From contig JAETXT010000002.1 in the NCBI GenBank assembly GCA_019188255.1, positions 4,712,001 to 4,776,000 on the forward strand: DNA of 64,000 nucleotides, read 5' to 3'. The notes below the pieces were generated by a model. That model was not told where the DNA came from and made no database searches. It saw only the letters and a list, made by a program, of their open reading frames with translations. Numbering within the stretch: the first letter of the stretch is position 1; every line of letters starts with the position of its first letter. Origin of the DNA: Verticillium longisporum. Its lineage: Eukaryota > Ascomycota > Sordariomycetes > Glomerellales > Plectosphaerellaceae. Of the stretch, positions 47,531 through 58,431 are shown piece after piece. The translations under genes were made by a program, and so were the position numbers.

Positions 47531-48861
47531 ATGGGCCCCGACCCTGAGCCGTCGGCCGAGAAGGCACACGATGACCCGCCCCTCGAGGCCGTCCGGAGAG
47601 TCGACGCCGTCATTCTACAGAGTCAGTGTCGCCGCCGACCAGCAACCCGAGACCTCCCCCGCTCCCCCGCTCACCCGCCGCCGGCCATCAGAACTACCCG
47701 CCGATACCACCGTCAACAGTGTTGTTCCTCATGGCACGAGCCATTGGACCCAGACCGCCAGGCTTGTAGCAGAGTGTCAAGGCCGCCCAGTGCAGTATTT
47801 CCTCAAGGTTGTATTGCCTGCCCCCTGCCTCCTGCCTCCTCCTGGGGCCTGTGGCAACTTAGACTCCTTGCTGATCGTGCTGCAGACGGTCCATGGCGAC
47901 CGGGGACGCAAGGTCGTATCCGGCGAGTACCGCTCCATGACCGCCATTCATGTCGTGATGCCAAGTCTGGTACCCAGGCCCATCGCTTGGGGCTCCTGCG
48001 AAGACGAGCCCGACCTTCACTTCTTTCTCTCAGAGTTCAGGTCCATGACCGAGGGACTCCCCGCCATCGACGCCTTCCCGCAGCGGATGGCGCAGCTGCA
48101 CCGCAGCGCGACATCCCCCGACGGTCGTTTCGGCTTCTTCGAGCCCACGTGCCATGGCCACACGCCCATCGACCACGGCTGGCACGAGACATGGGAGGCG
48201 TACTTTGCCAGCACCACGCGGCGTCTTTTCCAATGGGAGCAGGCCGCCCAGGGCCCGAACCAAGACATCCTCGACCTGATGGAGCCGTTCTTCTCCAACG
48301 TCATACCGCGCCTGCTGCGGCCCCTCGAGACCGACGGTCGGTCCATCACGCCGTCTCTGATCCACGGTGACCTGTGGCACGGCAACGTCGCCACAGATGC
48401 TGACACGCAGGAACCCGTCATATTTGATGCCGCTTCGTCGTACGCGCATAATGAGTGTAAGCCACCTGCACCTGTCTGCTCGGCCTCTCTCTCTCTCTCT
48501 CTCTCTCTACACCAGGGGGAAATTTGCCCTTTGAAAAGATGAGCTGGGTGTCTGGAGGCAGCCCTGGAACGAACTTGGTGCGGCCTATCGTGCGCGGTAT
48601 CACGAGTTTTTCCCGCCTTCGTTGCCTGTAGAAGATTGTGACGACCGAAACGCCTTGTACGCCACGCGGGTCAATATTCTGGATTCGATCCTGTACAGGG
48701 ACGATGACGAGTACCGCAAGATGTGTGTTCCACCTGAGGCATGGTGAGAGAGGAGAATGTGCGCGCTAATCAGTCCCGAACCAAGGCTCATTGCATCCAT
48801 GCGGAGGCTTGTGGAGAAGTTTCCTGGGGGGTATGAAGAGTGGAAAGGCAAACAGGTTTGA
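47531..48861 (+). CDS. Fructosamine/ketosamine-3-kinase family protein
   Basis: Predicted small-molecule kinase that phosphorylates glycated amines, allowing deglycation. Five exons (47531-47621, 47692-47807, 47886-48456, 48539-48743, 48786-48861) sum to 1059 nt, 352 aa. The ATG at 47531 (MGPDPEPSAEKAHDD) is chosen over 47523 because only this frame splices into ILQKLPADTTVNSVVPHG and HWTQTARLV. The glycine-rich-loop equivalent and the FLK lysine are in exon 2. Exon 3 has EGEYRSM-like VSGEYRSMTAI, FLSEFRSM and LHRSATSPDGRFGF. The catalytic loop is SLIHGDLWHGNVATD, with metal-binding PVIFDAASSYAHNE. Exon 4 gives YELGVWRQPWNELGAAY. Intron 3 carries a CT repeat. The fungal branch of this family has not been assigned a certain substrate. 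Confidence 0.87.
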
Positions 48862-49410
48862 TGTCTACGGTACGTCCTGCATGTTTGACAAGATGTGAAT
48901 GAAGACTGCATACGTGAGATGCACTGAGGATGCACTAGGACGATTTGTTGATCAATTCTGGGTATGGCCAGGGTTGGGCAGCGTCGTCATCTGAAGACAT
49001 GCCTCACAGCTGGATTTGTTGTATGTTGCACCTCTGAAGTGAACGTGTCCCTCATGATTGAAAGGCTTCAAGTACACCATCAAGTCCCGATGCCCATGGA
49101 TGAGAGAAGGAGGCCCCAAGACGTTGAGCTCACTGGAGACGACCTGGAGAATACATAATTGAGATAGAAGGCTATCGAATGGCTGTCAATCCAGCATATG
49201 CACCAAAACGATTGACTATCAAGTCTTCCCTTGTCATTGGCCAATAACAGCAGCAACCTGCACACTTGAACCTCTTTTTTGCGGGGTCCCGAATTTTTTT
49301 CCTACCAGGCCCAAAGCTGCGAAGGCCTCGAAACGGAAAACCTTCGTAGCAAGCGGAAAGCCGGACTACTCACCCCCTCCTCCTCTTCCTGCCGCCGCAA
49401 TCAAAACGCC
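48862..49410. other. Intergenic spacer
   Basis: About 550 bp between co-oriented genes. No gene seen. Confidence 0.6.
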
Positions 49411-51699
49411 ATGGCCGCGGGCAGCGTTTCCTCCTCCATGACATCGACCTCGAACACGCTCACCTTTGCCCCCGGAATCGCCGCACACATGCCGCAGCAA
49501 AACGGCACCGGCGGCGTGCACGCCCTGCTCGAGTCGCTGGCCCCGGGCCGCCGCCACGCCTTCCTCGCGCCGCCGCCCGCCATCCCCGCGGCGTCGCTGC
49601 AGGTTGTCAAGGACACGCTCGACGCCTTTGCCGGGCAGATCAGCGACGAGCAGCTGCAGCGGCTCAAGGAGGCCAACCGGAACAAGAAGCGGAAGCGGGA
49701 GGCCGCCGCTGTCGGGGACGTGCTCAAGATTCGCAAGGTGCACCTCGACGGCTTCGAGACGGGACAGGTGTGGCAGCAGACGAGGAGGATCATCCAGAGC
49801 GCGCTGCGCCATTCCGAGGAGGCGCTCAAGGAGCTCGAGGAGCGCAACGAGATTGTGGTCGAGGGCGCTGACGGCGCGTCTGGGCTCATCGGCTCGGAAG
49901 ACGATGAAGATCTCGAGGTGGACTCGGATGGTGCCTCTGACGAGCTCGATGGAGGCGATGAAGACGAGCTCAGCTCCGGAGACGAGGTCGACGATGCTGA
50001 ACTCGACCTGGAATCTGCTGCCGACCTACTTGAGGATGACGACCTGGAAGCCCTTGACGATGAGGAGGACGATGAGGAGCTGCTGGATGACGAAGAGGAA
50101 GAGGACGAAGACGACGGTGAGGGGGACGAGTCTGATGGACCGGATGATTACGTCGAGGACCCCAACGGCCTCAACGACGGGTTCTTCTCGATAGACGACT
50201 TCAACAAGCAGACGCAGTGGTTCGAAGACCAGGACGCCAGGGGTGACCCCAACACGGACGCCGGCGACGAGGACGAGGACGAGATTGACTGGGCTGCCGA
50301 TCCTCTGGCCGCGTCAAGCAAAAACACGAAGCAGGCAAAGGCAAAGGACGTCGACAGGGACGGCGAGGACAAGCAAGACGGCGACGAAGAGGAAGACGAT
50401 GACGACGACGAAGAGGACGGCCCGACGTTCGGCAACATGGACCTCTACGCACCCGAAGGCGAGAGCGAAGACGAGAACATGGACGACGCCCTGGAGGAGG
50501 ACACCGAGTTCAACGCCAACGACGTGTTCTACAAGGACTTCTTTGCGCCACCGGCGCGCAAGGCTGACAAGAACAAGCCCAGAAAGTCTGTGCGCTTCAA
50601 CCCCAAGCCCGTCGCCGACGAGGACGTCGACCGGGCCATGGAGGACGTGCGCCGCGCCCTCTTCGACGACGAGTCGGACCACGGCGACGATTCTGACGGG
50701 GCACTCTCGGACGTGTCGGCGGGCGACCCACGCTCGCGCCGCTCCGCGCACGAGCGCCGCCAGGCCAAGCTGGCCGAGGAGATCCGCAAGCTTGAAGCGG
50801 CGTCGGTGGCCAAGCGCGAGTGGGCCCTGATGGGCGAGGCGACCGCCGTCGAGCGGCCGCAAAACTCGCTGTTGGAGCAGGACCTCGACTTTGAGCACGC
50901 CGGCAAGCCCATCCCCGTCATTACGGAGCAGGTGACGGAGGGCATCGAGGAGCTCATCAAGCGCCGCATCCTGGCGCAGGAGTTTGACGAGGTCATTCGT
51001 CGCCGGCCGGACGCCGCCAGCGTCGCCGCCGGCACGCGCCGCGGCCTCGTGGAGCTCGACGACACCAAGTCGTCCAAGGGTCTCGCCGAGCTATACGAGG
51101 ACGAGCACCAGAAGAACGCCAACCCCGACAGCTACATCAGCAAGTCGGACGAGAAACTGCGCAAGGAAGAGGCCGAGGTGGAGCGCATGTGGAAGGACCT
51201 CAACAGCACGCTCGACGCCCTCAGCAGCTGGAACTACCGGCCGCGGCCGTCGGAGCCGTCTCTCACCGTGGTGGCCGACACGGCGACCATCTCGATGGAG
51301 GACGCGCAGCCGGCGACGGCGCAGGGCGTCATTGGCGGCGACAGCACGCTGGCGCCGCAAGAGGTATACAAGGCCGGCGGCAGCAAGGACAATGTGGAGA
51401 AGGGCGAGGTCGTCGCCAAGAGCGGCCTGCCGGTGGCGCGCGGCGAGATGACGCGCGAGGACAAGCAGCGCCGGCGCAGGCGGGAGAAGGAGAGGATCCG
51501 CAAGGCGGGCGGCGCGGACGCGGCGCGGGCCGACGGCAAGAAACCCGTCAGCCGGCGGGCGCAGATGCAGAAGGAGACCATGGCAGACCTGAAGAAGGGC
51601 GGCGTCAAGGTCATCAACCGCAAGGGCGAGGTTGTCGACATGGCTGGCAACAAGGCCAAGGCAGAGGCCAAGCTGTCAAGCAACAACTTCAAGCTGTAG
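49411..51699 (+). CDS. mpp10: U3 snoRNP protein Mpp10
   Basis: Component of the small-subunit processome in the nucleolus. It binds Imp3 and Imp4 and is needed for early pre-18S rRNA cleavage. Intronless, 762 aa from the ATG at 49411 (MAAGSVSSSMTSTSN). The frame is open 132 nt further upstream, but that stretch is not protein-like. After a short N-terminal domain there is a very long Asp/Glu-rich region (about residues 150-370). The conserved centre is TEFNANDVFYKDFFAPP and RKSVRFNPKPV. The C-terminal half has AKREWALMGEATAVERPQNSLLEQDLDFEH, QEFDEVIRRRPD, KGLAELYEDEH and a lysine/arginine-rich tail ending SSNNFKL. The length fits the family and no lesion is visible. Confidence 0.95.
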   Translation: MAAGSVSSSMTSTSNTLTFAPGIAAHMPQQNGTGGVHALLESLAPGRRHAFLAPPPAIPAASLQVVKDTLDAFAGQISDEQLQRLKEANRNKKRKREAAAVGDVLKIRKVHLDGFETGQVWQQTRRIIQSALRHSEEALKELEERNEIVVEGADGASGLIGSEDDEDLEVDSDGASDELDGGDEDELSSGDEVDDAELDLESAADLLEDDDLEALDDEEDDEELLDDEEEEDEDDGEGDESDGPDDYVEDPNGLNDGFFSIDDFNKQTQWFEDQDARGDPNTDAGDEDEDEIDWAADPLAASSKNTKQAKAKDVDRDGEDKQDGDEEEDDDDDEEDGPTFGNMDLYAPEGESEDENMDDALEEDTEFNANDVFYKDFFAPPARKADKNKPRKSVRFNPKPVADEDVDRAMEDVRRALFDDESDHGDDSDGALSDVSAGDPRSRRSAHERRQAKLAEEIRKLEAASVAKREWALMGEATAVERPQNSLLEQDLDFEHAGKPIPVITEQVTEGIEELIKRRILAQEFDEVIRRRPDAASVAAGTRRGLVELDDTKSSKGLAELYEDEHQKNANPDSYISKSDEKLRKEEAEVERMWKDLNSTLDALSSWNYRPRPSEPSLTVVADTATISMEDAQPATAQGVIGGDSTLAPQEVYKAGGSKDNVEKGEVVAKSGLPVARGEMTREDKQRRRRREKERIRKAGGADAARADGKKPVSRRAQMQKETMADLKKGGVKVINRKGEVVDMAGNKAKAEAKLSSNNFKL

Positions 51700-52732
51700 A
51701 GATAGGCATCATATCATGTGTGTGTGTGTGCATGGCGAATCAACTCTTTTTTGGGGGAAGGGCGGGAGAATACATTCCGGCCAAGTACGGCTACGTATAT
51801 CTTTTGATCAGAGACGAGCATGAGGGTCTTCGTGATGCTTGGCAGCTGCCGTATTCGTCCAACTCGGTCCATCACAGTTCAGTGTTCCATGCCAAGAAAG
51901 GTATCGAGCGCCCGTCATGTCGAGGGCGACAATCGCGGCGAGGGGGCAGGTTATCCATCAAGGCCGATACCGGCAGCACTGTGAGACGGGGATTGATGTC
52001 AGAGCAGCGGAGCGGACCCCGTTCGCAGAGTCGTGACCCCAGGATTTTGAACCAATGACTCCGTGCCGATAAACAATACTCGAGGCAAAGGTCAGCACCG
52101 CACTTCATTGGTGACGCGGGATTTGTCCAGAGGGCCGGCGAGGGCGTTCATCACGGCATAGGCCCCCGGTGCCGTCCTCCGTTGCCGGAGGCTCTGGTCA
52201 GCGGTGTCACACGATAAGGTAAGGCGACCTGATAAAGACGGGATTGGCAGTTTTGGTAGGCACTTGGCACCAAGGGGGGGGCACATGGAAGTTGCAACCC
52301 CGCGGAAAGTTCCTGCAAAAGTGTATTGAGGCAGGTACCACCCACCGTGCCCTCCTTCCGTGGACACACTGTCGCGCCTGCCCCTCACATCCCACCTTCC
52401 TTGACCCTCGACTGTCGTCGGCCATCGACCCCACCCTGACAAACCCATACTTTTTCAGTTGCGCACTCTCGCACCGTGTCGGGTCTTGGTCGCTGCCCTT
52501 GACTAATTCTCCTACAGTCTAGAACATCTCTGCCCAAAGACCGCCCAAAACCCTCGTCTACTGCTTCTCGTACTTTAGACGTCGTTTGCGATCCCATCAT
52601 CTGTTCGGAGATCTTTGCCCTAATCAAGCTTTTACAATCATTCACTCCCGTCAAACTGCGACCCCGCGTCGATCCCATCACTACCAGAAAAGAACGGGAA
52701 AAAAGCCGTTCCTCGTGAACGCCACCCTTGCA
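51700..52732. other. Intergenic region
   Basis: About 1 kb between co-oriented genes, starting with a short TG repeat (51717-51730). The pyrimidine-rich right end looks like the Dre2 leader. No gene seen. Confidence 0.55.
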
Positions 52733-53958
52733 ATGGCACCCTCATTCGTCACCATCGACAACACTTCCGACTTTGACTTCACCTCTCCCACGACAACCGC
52801 GACACAGCCCTTCCAGAATGGCACCTCGTCGAAGCGCTCTCTCCTGCTCGCGCCTCCCAGCGTAGCCTCCCACCCTTCGGCCCTCGCCGCCGTCCTCGCC
52901 TCGCACCCCCGCGCCACCACCGACCTTCAGATGCTTGACCGCCTGTCCGCCGGTCTCATCACCCTCCCCGAAGCCACCTACGACCTCATACTCATCCTCT
53001 CCGACGCCGACGGCTCCCGTGCCGAGTCCACGCCGCTCCTGCTCAACAACCGCGCCCTCTTCGGCCAGGTCGCCGAGGCCCTGCGACCGGGCGGCCAGCT
53101 GCGCGCCCAGGAAGGCGGATCCGCCGGCGCCTTGACCGAAGACCAGGCCCTCGCCAGGGAGGCCGTACTCAGTGGCCTGGTCGCCGATGCCTCGGGCTCG
53201 CTCGCCAAGCCCGACTACGGCGACGCCGGCGAGAGCGTGTCCCTGGGTTTGAAGTTTAGAAAGAACAAGAAGAGCGACGCCGGGCCTGCCGTCGGCGCCG
53301 CCACCGTCTCGCTGGGCGGCAAGCCCACGACCGTGTCGATGGCGCCCCCGTGCAGAGCACCCCTGCCGGTGTGGGTTTCGTCAACCTCGACGACGACTTT
53401 GGCGATGACGACGACGACGATCTCATCGACGAGGATACTCTGCTGACCGAGGAGGATCTGATGCGCCCTGTCAACATCCGTACGTCTCTTCGCTTCTCTC
53501 CGTTTCATTCTTTCCTCCTTTTACTCCCTGCAAGAAAAATGACACAATCCACTAACACTATGCTGCAGCCCCCGAGTGTGCTCCCAAGGCCGGCAAGCGC
53601 CGCCGCGCCTGCAAAGACTGCAGCTGCGGTCTGGCGGAGAGGCTGGCGGCCGAGGACGCTGCGAAGCGCGCCGCCGCGGACGCCCAGCTCGGCGCCATCC
53701 AGAAGCAGGCCGCCAACGTCAAGCTGGCCGCCGACGACCTGGCCGAGGTTGACTTTACCGTCCAGGGCAAGGTCGGCAGCTGCGGCAACTGCGCCCTGGG
53801 CGACGCGTTCCGATGCGACGGATGGTGAGTTTTTCTCGGTGCCCCGAGATGTATAGGAGGTGTAAATCACTAACACGAGTCGCAGCCCCTATGTCGGTCT
53901 CCCTCCCTTCAAGCCGGGCGAGGAGGTCAGACTCCTCAACAACGAGATTCAACTGTAA
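52733..53958 (+). CDS. dre2: Anamorsin/Dre2, cytosolic Fe-S cluster assembly factor (apparent frameshift)
   Basis: Electron-transfer partner of Tah18 at an early step of cytosolic Fe-S assembly; essential in yeast. Start [16 protein letters not shown]. An N-terminal methyltransferase-like domain ([33 protein letters not shown]) leads to a linker. The C-terminal Fe-S region has [17 protein letters not shown] and [15 protein letters not shown], the two family cysteine clusters, and ends LLNNEIQL. Introns lie at about 53479-53568 and 53825-53885. The frame breaks in the linker: upstream reads ...[12 protein letters not shown], downstream reads [20 protein letters not shown] in another frame. The break falls at a run of five C (53345-53349); six would keep one frame. 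In an essential gene this is most simply a base-calling error. Confidence 0.93.
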
Positions 53959-54499
53959 GGCTGCTTTGCTTGCTTCGGGCCGCAGGTCAGCATCCCGCCG
54001 AGAGATGTTTGGGCGGCCCTCCATGGCGTATTGGCTGGAACGGGGAAGGGACATTGGGCGTTGGGGATACAGTAGTATATGCGTAGAAGCGTTTACGGGA
54101 TACCAAATTAGTTGATTGTCGGGATGGATCAGACGGTCGAAAGACGAACCGGGGGTTTGAAGGGAAGAGAAAAATGGCATTGGCCTATGACGAAAGCATT
54201 GGTTGGACATGTAGGCATGGCAGATGGGAATCTGCTCCTTCAGTTACCTAGACAAAGTACCGAGTTCAGTCCAACTTTCATAACCATGAACATTTTTCAC
54301 CATGGAAAAAAACAATCCGACGCAAACTCGAGCTCAGTTGAAAGATTGCCTCGTATTTGCCTATACTGTACAGCTATATATCCCACAATGGTCTTTCGCT
54401 CAAGACGCCCAAACCCAGCCCGTCCCCATGGCCAGAAACAGCGTCTGCTTTATGAAACGCGCTCATCTTTTGTCTCGTCGTCGTCGTCCTTGTACGAGA
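53959..54499. other. Convergent 3' intergenic spacer
   Basis: About 540 bp between convergent dre2 and kex1. 3' UTR sequence is expected. No gene seen. Confidence 0.6.
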
Positions 54500-56532
54500 T
54501 CACCGCGTGCCGGAACGTTCGGGTCCTTTGCCCTTGATGTCCTCCTCGTCGCTATCGTCGCCAATGGCGTAGGCCTCCTTATTCGCCCCCTCGCGCGGCG
54601 TCTCGACGTGCAGGTCGTCCAGCTCGCTCTCGTCAAAGTCGCCAGTCTCGACATCCCTCCCCGTCCTCCTGTCCTGGAAACGGTCCAGGCCGCGGGCGCC
54701 CGCGCGGTGACCTGGGCCGGCGACGTCTCCGCCAGCGACGCCCTGGTAGCCGCTCCTGCGGCGGCGATCGCGCCAGATGTACCAGCCCCACAAGCCGGCG
54801 GCGATGACGACAATGACGAGGACGATTTCGCCGGAGCGATAGTACGCCTTCCACTTGGCCTCGTCAACCTGCTTCTGTGTCTCGTCGTCGTTGGTGCTGG
54901 AGCCCTTGTCGCCGCCGCTGGGCTTGGTGTCGGGGTGGTTGTTGGACCCCTTCGAAGGGGGCACGGAGGTCACGGGACCCTTTTCGCCGTCGATGCGAGA
55001 ATCGGTGGGCTCGCCGCCAATGGCGCTAATGTCGACCTTCATGACGCGGTCAATCATGTCGCGCGAGCGGCGGGGCCAGTCAAAGGGCACCATGTGCGAG
55101 GCCTCCTTGAAGAGCACGTACGTCAGGTTGCGGGCCTCCTGCCAGAAACCGGCATCCTTGCCCTCGAAAGTCCAGTCACGACGAGGCGCCCAGTTGCCAG
55201 GGGACAACTCGAAGCCCTTGGCGCCATTCCATTCCATGTTGCCAATCATCTCCTCAGTGCCGAGATGGTTGCAGATGAGGTCTTCGGCGCCAGAGAACAG
55301 CGTGATGGGAACCTTCTTCAAGAGGTCGGGCAGCAGGTCGCGGGAGGGCTTGGACTTGTGCGCGCGGAAGGCGGAGCCGACGGCACCGTTGCACTCCTTC
55401 CAGCCAGTGTTCTTGGCAGCATTGATGTGCAGGGCCTCGGTGACATCCTTGCGTCGGAGGTAAGGGGTAACGTCTGTCAGGTCGGGGGCCAGTTCATGCC
55501 GCAGGAAGGGTACGTGTCCTTGAGACGGACGTCGTACATGTTGTAACAGTTGCGCTTGCCCGACGTGGTGAGGGTTGCGGTGACGTCGAGAATCTTCTGA
55601 AGGATGGCCTCGCACTCGCTGATGTCAATCTTGATATCGACAGCCATCTGCTTCCGGCAAATCTTCCACTGCTGCTCCAGCTGCTTGGCCTTTTCGGAAC
55701 CCTGCGCCAAGAGGCCCTTCTCGTACGCAAACTTGAGGTAAGAGCCGTACTGTTCGAATGGGGAGATCCAGCCGTTGCCGATGACGAGTCCCTTGAGGTT
55801 CCATTGGTCATCCGGACCAGCCTTCTCATTCCTCTCGAGGATGTGCTTCGCAATGTAGGGGATGTGCTGGCCGGCGTACGATTCGCCCGCAAAGTACAAC
55901 TGCAAAGGTCAGCCTCACGTTCCACCCTCGGTTCCTTCTTCGCGGGGGTACCTACATCGTCCTGAGCGTATTGCGGGAACAGCTTGAAGAACTTCTCCAG
56001 GAAGAGGATGAACTGATCACCCATCTCGTCGAGCTCGTGGAGGTAGCTGTTGGTGTCAACGTAGCTGAAGCCGGTGCCGACAGGATTATCGACGAAGAGC
56101 AGATTGGCAAACTCGTGCCATGAGCCATTGTTGTTGACCAGCTGGTCACCCTTGACGCGGTAGGGGCCAATCTCCATCATGGCGCCGTCCTCGGAACTAC
56201 AGCCCGGGCCGCCGTTGAGCCAGATGACGGTGCGTTGTCTCTGGGCAATGTGCTTGTTCTCAAAGTGCCAAAAGAAGAGGTTGCCATTGTGGTCAGCGTC
56301 CGTCTCGATGTGGCTGCAACACAAATCATGTTAGCACCAGTCCATCTTGGGGCAACAAGACGAGCAAGAAAGTCTCCACAAACCCAGCGTGCATCTTGAC
56401 AGGAGGCCCTGCCGGCTGTCCGGGCAAGCTCTTGACATAGTAGTCAGCGGCAGATGAATCGGCGCGTGTCGTGGGTGCCCATGATAGTGCGAGCAGGAGG
56501 CCGGTGGCCAGCTGCCTGATGGCCGGGGCCAT
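54500..56532 (-). CDS. kex1: Pheromone-processing carboxypeptidase Kex1 (apparent frameshift)
   Basis: Golgi serine carboxypeptidase (S10) that trims C-terminal Lys/Arg left by Kex2. The signal peptide is [18 protein letters not shown]. Introns at about 56310-56390 and 55908-55957 join [15 protein letters not shown] and [13 protein letters not shown]. The catalytic triad is visible: Ser in GESYAGQ, Asp in [12 protein letters not shown], His in [12 protein letters not shown]. Oxyanion-site [11 protein letters not shown] is also present. A single C-terminal membrane helix ([19 protein letters not shown]) and an acidic cytosolic tail fit Kex1. The frame breaks at a five-base G run (55484-55488, C on the coding strand). 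One side ends CGMNWPP, and the other resumes [20 protein letters not shown] in a different frame. One more C would unite them. Both halves are otherwise clean, so this is probably an assembly error. Confidence 0.94.
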
Positions 56533-58257
56533 GATGGGGGAGTTGCCTTTCCAGACGGTTCGCGAGCTGCCGCGAGCTGTCGCGAAGCGGAAGTGAAGGG
56601 GGGAAATGGCAGCTCGTGGCTAGGTCGCCGGCATGGGATTGATCAGCGGTTGCGAATCGAACGGCGGGGGAATGAAGGAAGAGCGAGGTCGCAGTCGGCA
56701 ACGGCCGTTGGTGAAGGACGAGGGAAGGTTCGCTCTCCTGTTTCGAAAGTCCGATCGAGGTGAAAGGTGTCCGCTTGACAGGTGCCGACGGGCGTGGGTG
56801 GGGCCCTCCCCTGCCCCGTTCTTAGCCATCTTTTGTAAGGGGGCCCCTAATAAAGCAGTGCTTAAAGTACCTTCCCAGGTATGCACCCTAGCGGTAGGAT
56901 ACCATCTGCCGCTGCTGTAGCTGACGCCTCAGGTCCGCCACGTCAAAGCCCATTCAAGACCCGATTGGTAAAACGCGTTTGCCATTGTTTCGCTGTTCAC
57001 TGATTCCCGCTATGGGCACGTGTTGGTTTTGTCGTTGACCTTTCGCCATCAGCGGCGTTGGTCTCTCACGCTTCATGCTGACAAGTCGATGCTGACCAGA
57101 CAGTGTGGATCGTGGTTTGTAACGAGAATCACCTACATTATCCGAATCCTCGTCGTTATGGATTTGCCAGTCGCTGCGATTGGCGCGCAGTCGCTCAAAG
57201 TCCGTGGCGTTGTCACACCTGGCCAGGTCGCCGTGCCCATCCTCGATGGTCTAAGAGATCTTGTCTGCGCCCTTTCCTTCACTACCTGCGACGTGGGCAG
57301 AGGGATTGCTGACAGGTTCAGCTGATCGTTGTGGTCTTCTCGCCATGGTATACTCACACCTTCAGCCCGGCATCCACCGAAGCAGCACAAGCTTTTGGCG
57401 CTCTGTGGCCATTGTCTTGGGCATGCCGCAAGATCTGCTACTACACCAGTCCTCAAAAAGATTCGCGCCTGAACATCTTGCATTCTACCTTACGAGTGGC
57501 AGACAAGTTCCCTTTGAGGGTGGTGCAACATGCAAGATGCTCGAGACATGCATCCTCTCAAAAGATGAAGATTACTGGGTAGAGGCGTCTGAGCAGTTGG
57601 GACATGTCAGCCAGAATAGGCGACGAGCTGACATTGGAAGGAGCAGCCATCCCGGCAAGTTGGTAAACCCATGCGCGTTGAAGATAACATTCACTGGCTG
57701 TGATCCACATCATATTCAACTGACTTCTGCATGCTGATGTTTGCAATCAGTGAATGGTTAGCTACATTATTTAAAAGCAATCGGCTTCTCCCAGATTATT
57801 CAAGGAGGATAAAGGACTTCTTAGATTTTCCACTTTCCATCCACACCTACACTCAACACAGCATATGCAAGCGCACTTACACACACAACCCACACAAACA
57901 TTCACCTACGGACAGAAAAGGGAAAGAGCGTAGAGTGAACACAAGCGACACTCGAAGCCAATCTTCCAAATACCAGGGAAACAACACCTATCTAGGTCCA
58001 GAGTGAGCTACTCATCCCGTTGCTGTTGATGAATGGTAGCGGCGAGATAAGCTACTGAGCCTTGATTTCATGGTCTGATTGGAGTGCGAAGAACCTGGTC
58101 AGTGTTCACTATGAGCTTAAGAATGGAGTACTCACTCAATATCAGGATCCATCATGCAGCCAAAAAAAAAAATCGACATTCAACACGATCATATGCATAC
58201 ACAACAACACCATGCACCATTCGGGAAGGAACATAGCAGTTAATGGAATAGAATTTC
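56533..58257. other. Intergenic region
   Basis: About 1.7 kb upstream of kex1 and downstream of tRNA-Ser. No gene supported. Short frames at 57.0-57.7 kb lie on both strands with no family features. An A run is present near 58163-58173. Confidence 0.5.
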
Positions 58258-58267
58258 AAAAAAAAAA
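58258..58267 (-). terminator. RNA polymerase III terminator of tRNA-Ser
   Basis: Ten consecutive T on the tRNA-coding strand, six bases past the discriminator base. Confidence 0.85.
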
Positions 58268-58324
58268 TTGTGACGACAGCAGCAGGGTTCGAACCTGCGC
58301 GGACAAATCCATGGGATAGGTATA

Positions 58325-58370
58325 ACGTAATCCACAAGCGAGTGGTTCACCCATGCGAGTGGTTCACTTC
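58325..58370 (+). repeat. Left terminal inverted repeat of the transposon
   Basis: Begins ACGTAATCCACAAGCGAG and contains the 13-mer GCGAGTGGTTCAC twice in tandem. It matches the right repeat over 46 bases with one difference. Confidence 0.93.
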
Positions 58371-58431
58371 ACCCCGACCCGACAAACATTCCGAGGAAAA
58401 CCTCAACCCAAACGCCGTAAATCAATTAAAA

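Noticed and set aside
53345..55488. Calling dre2 and kex1 pseudogenes
   Set aside because: Each has a single one-base break at a C/G run, with all functional motifs intact on both sides. Sequencing error is more likely.
57020..57737. Frames of about 100-158 codons between kex1 and tRNA-Ser
   Set aside because: No conserved motif, no intron/exon logic, open on both strands.
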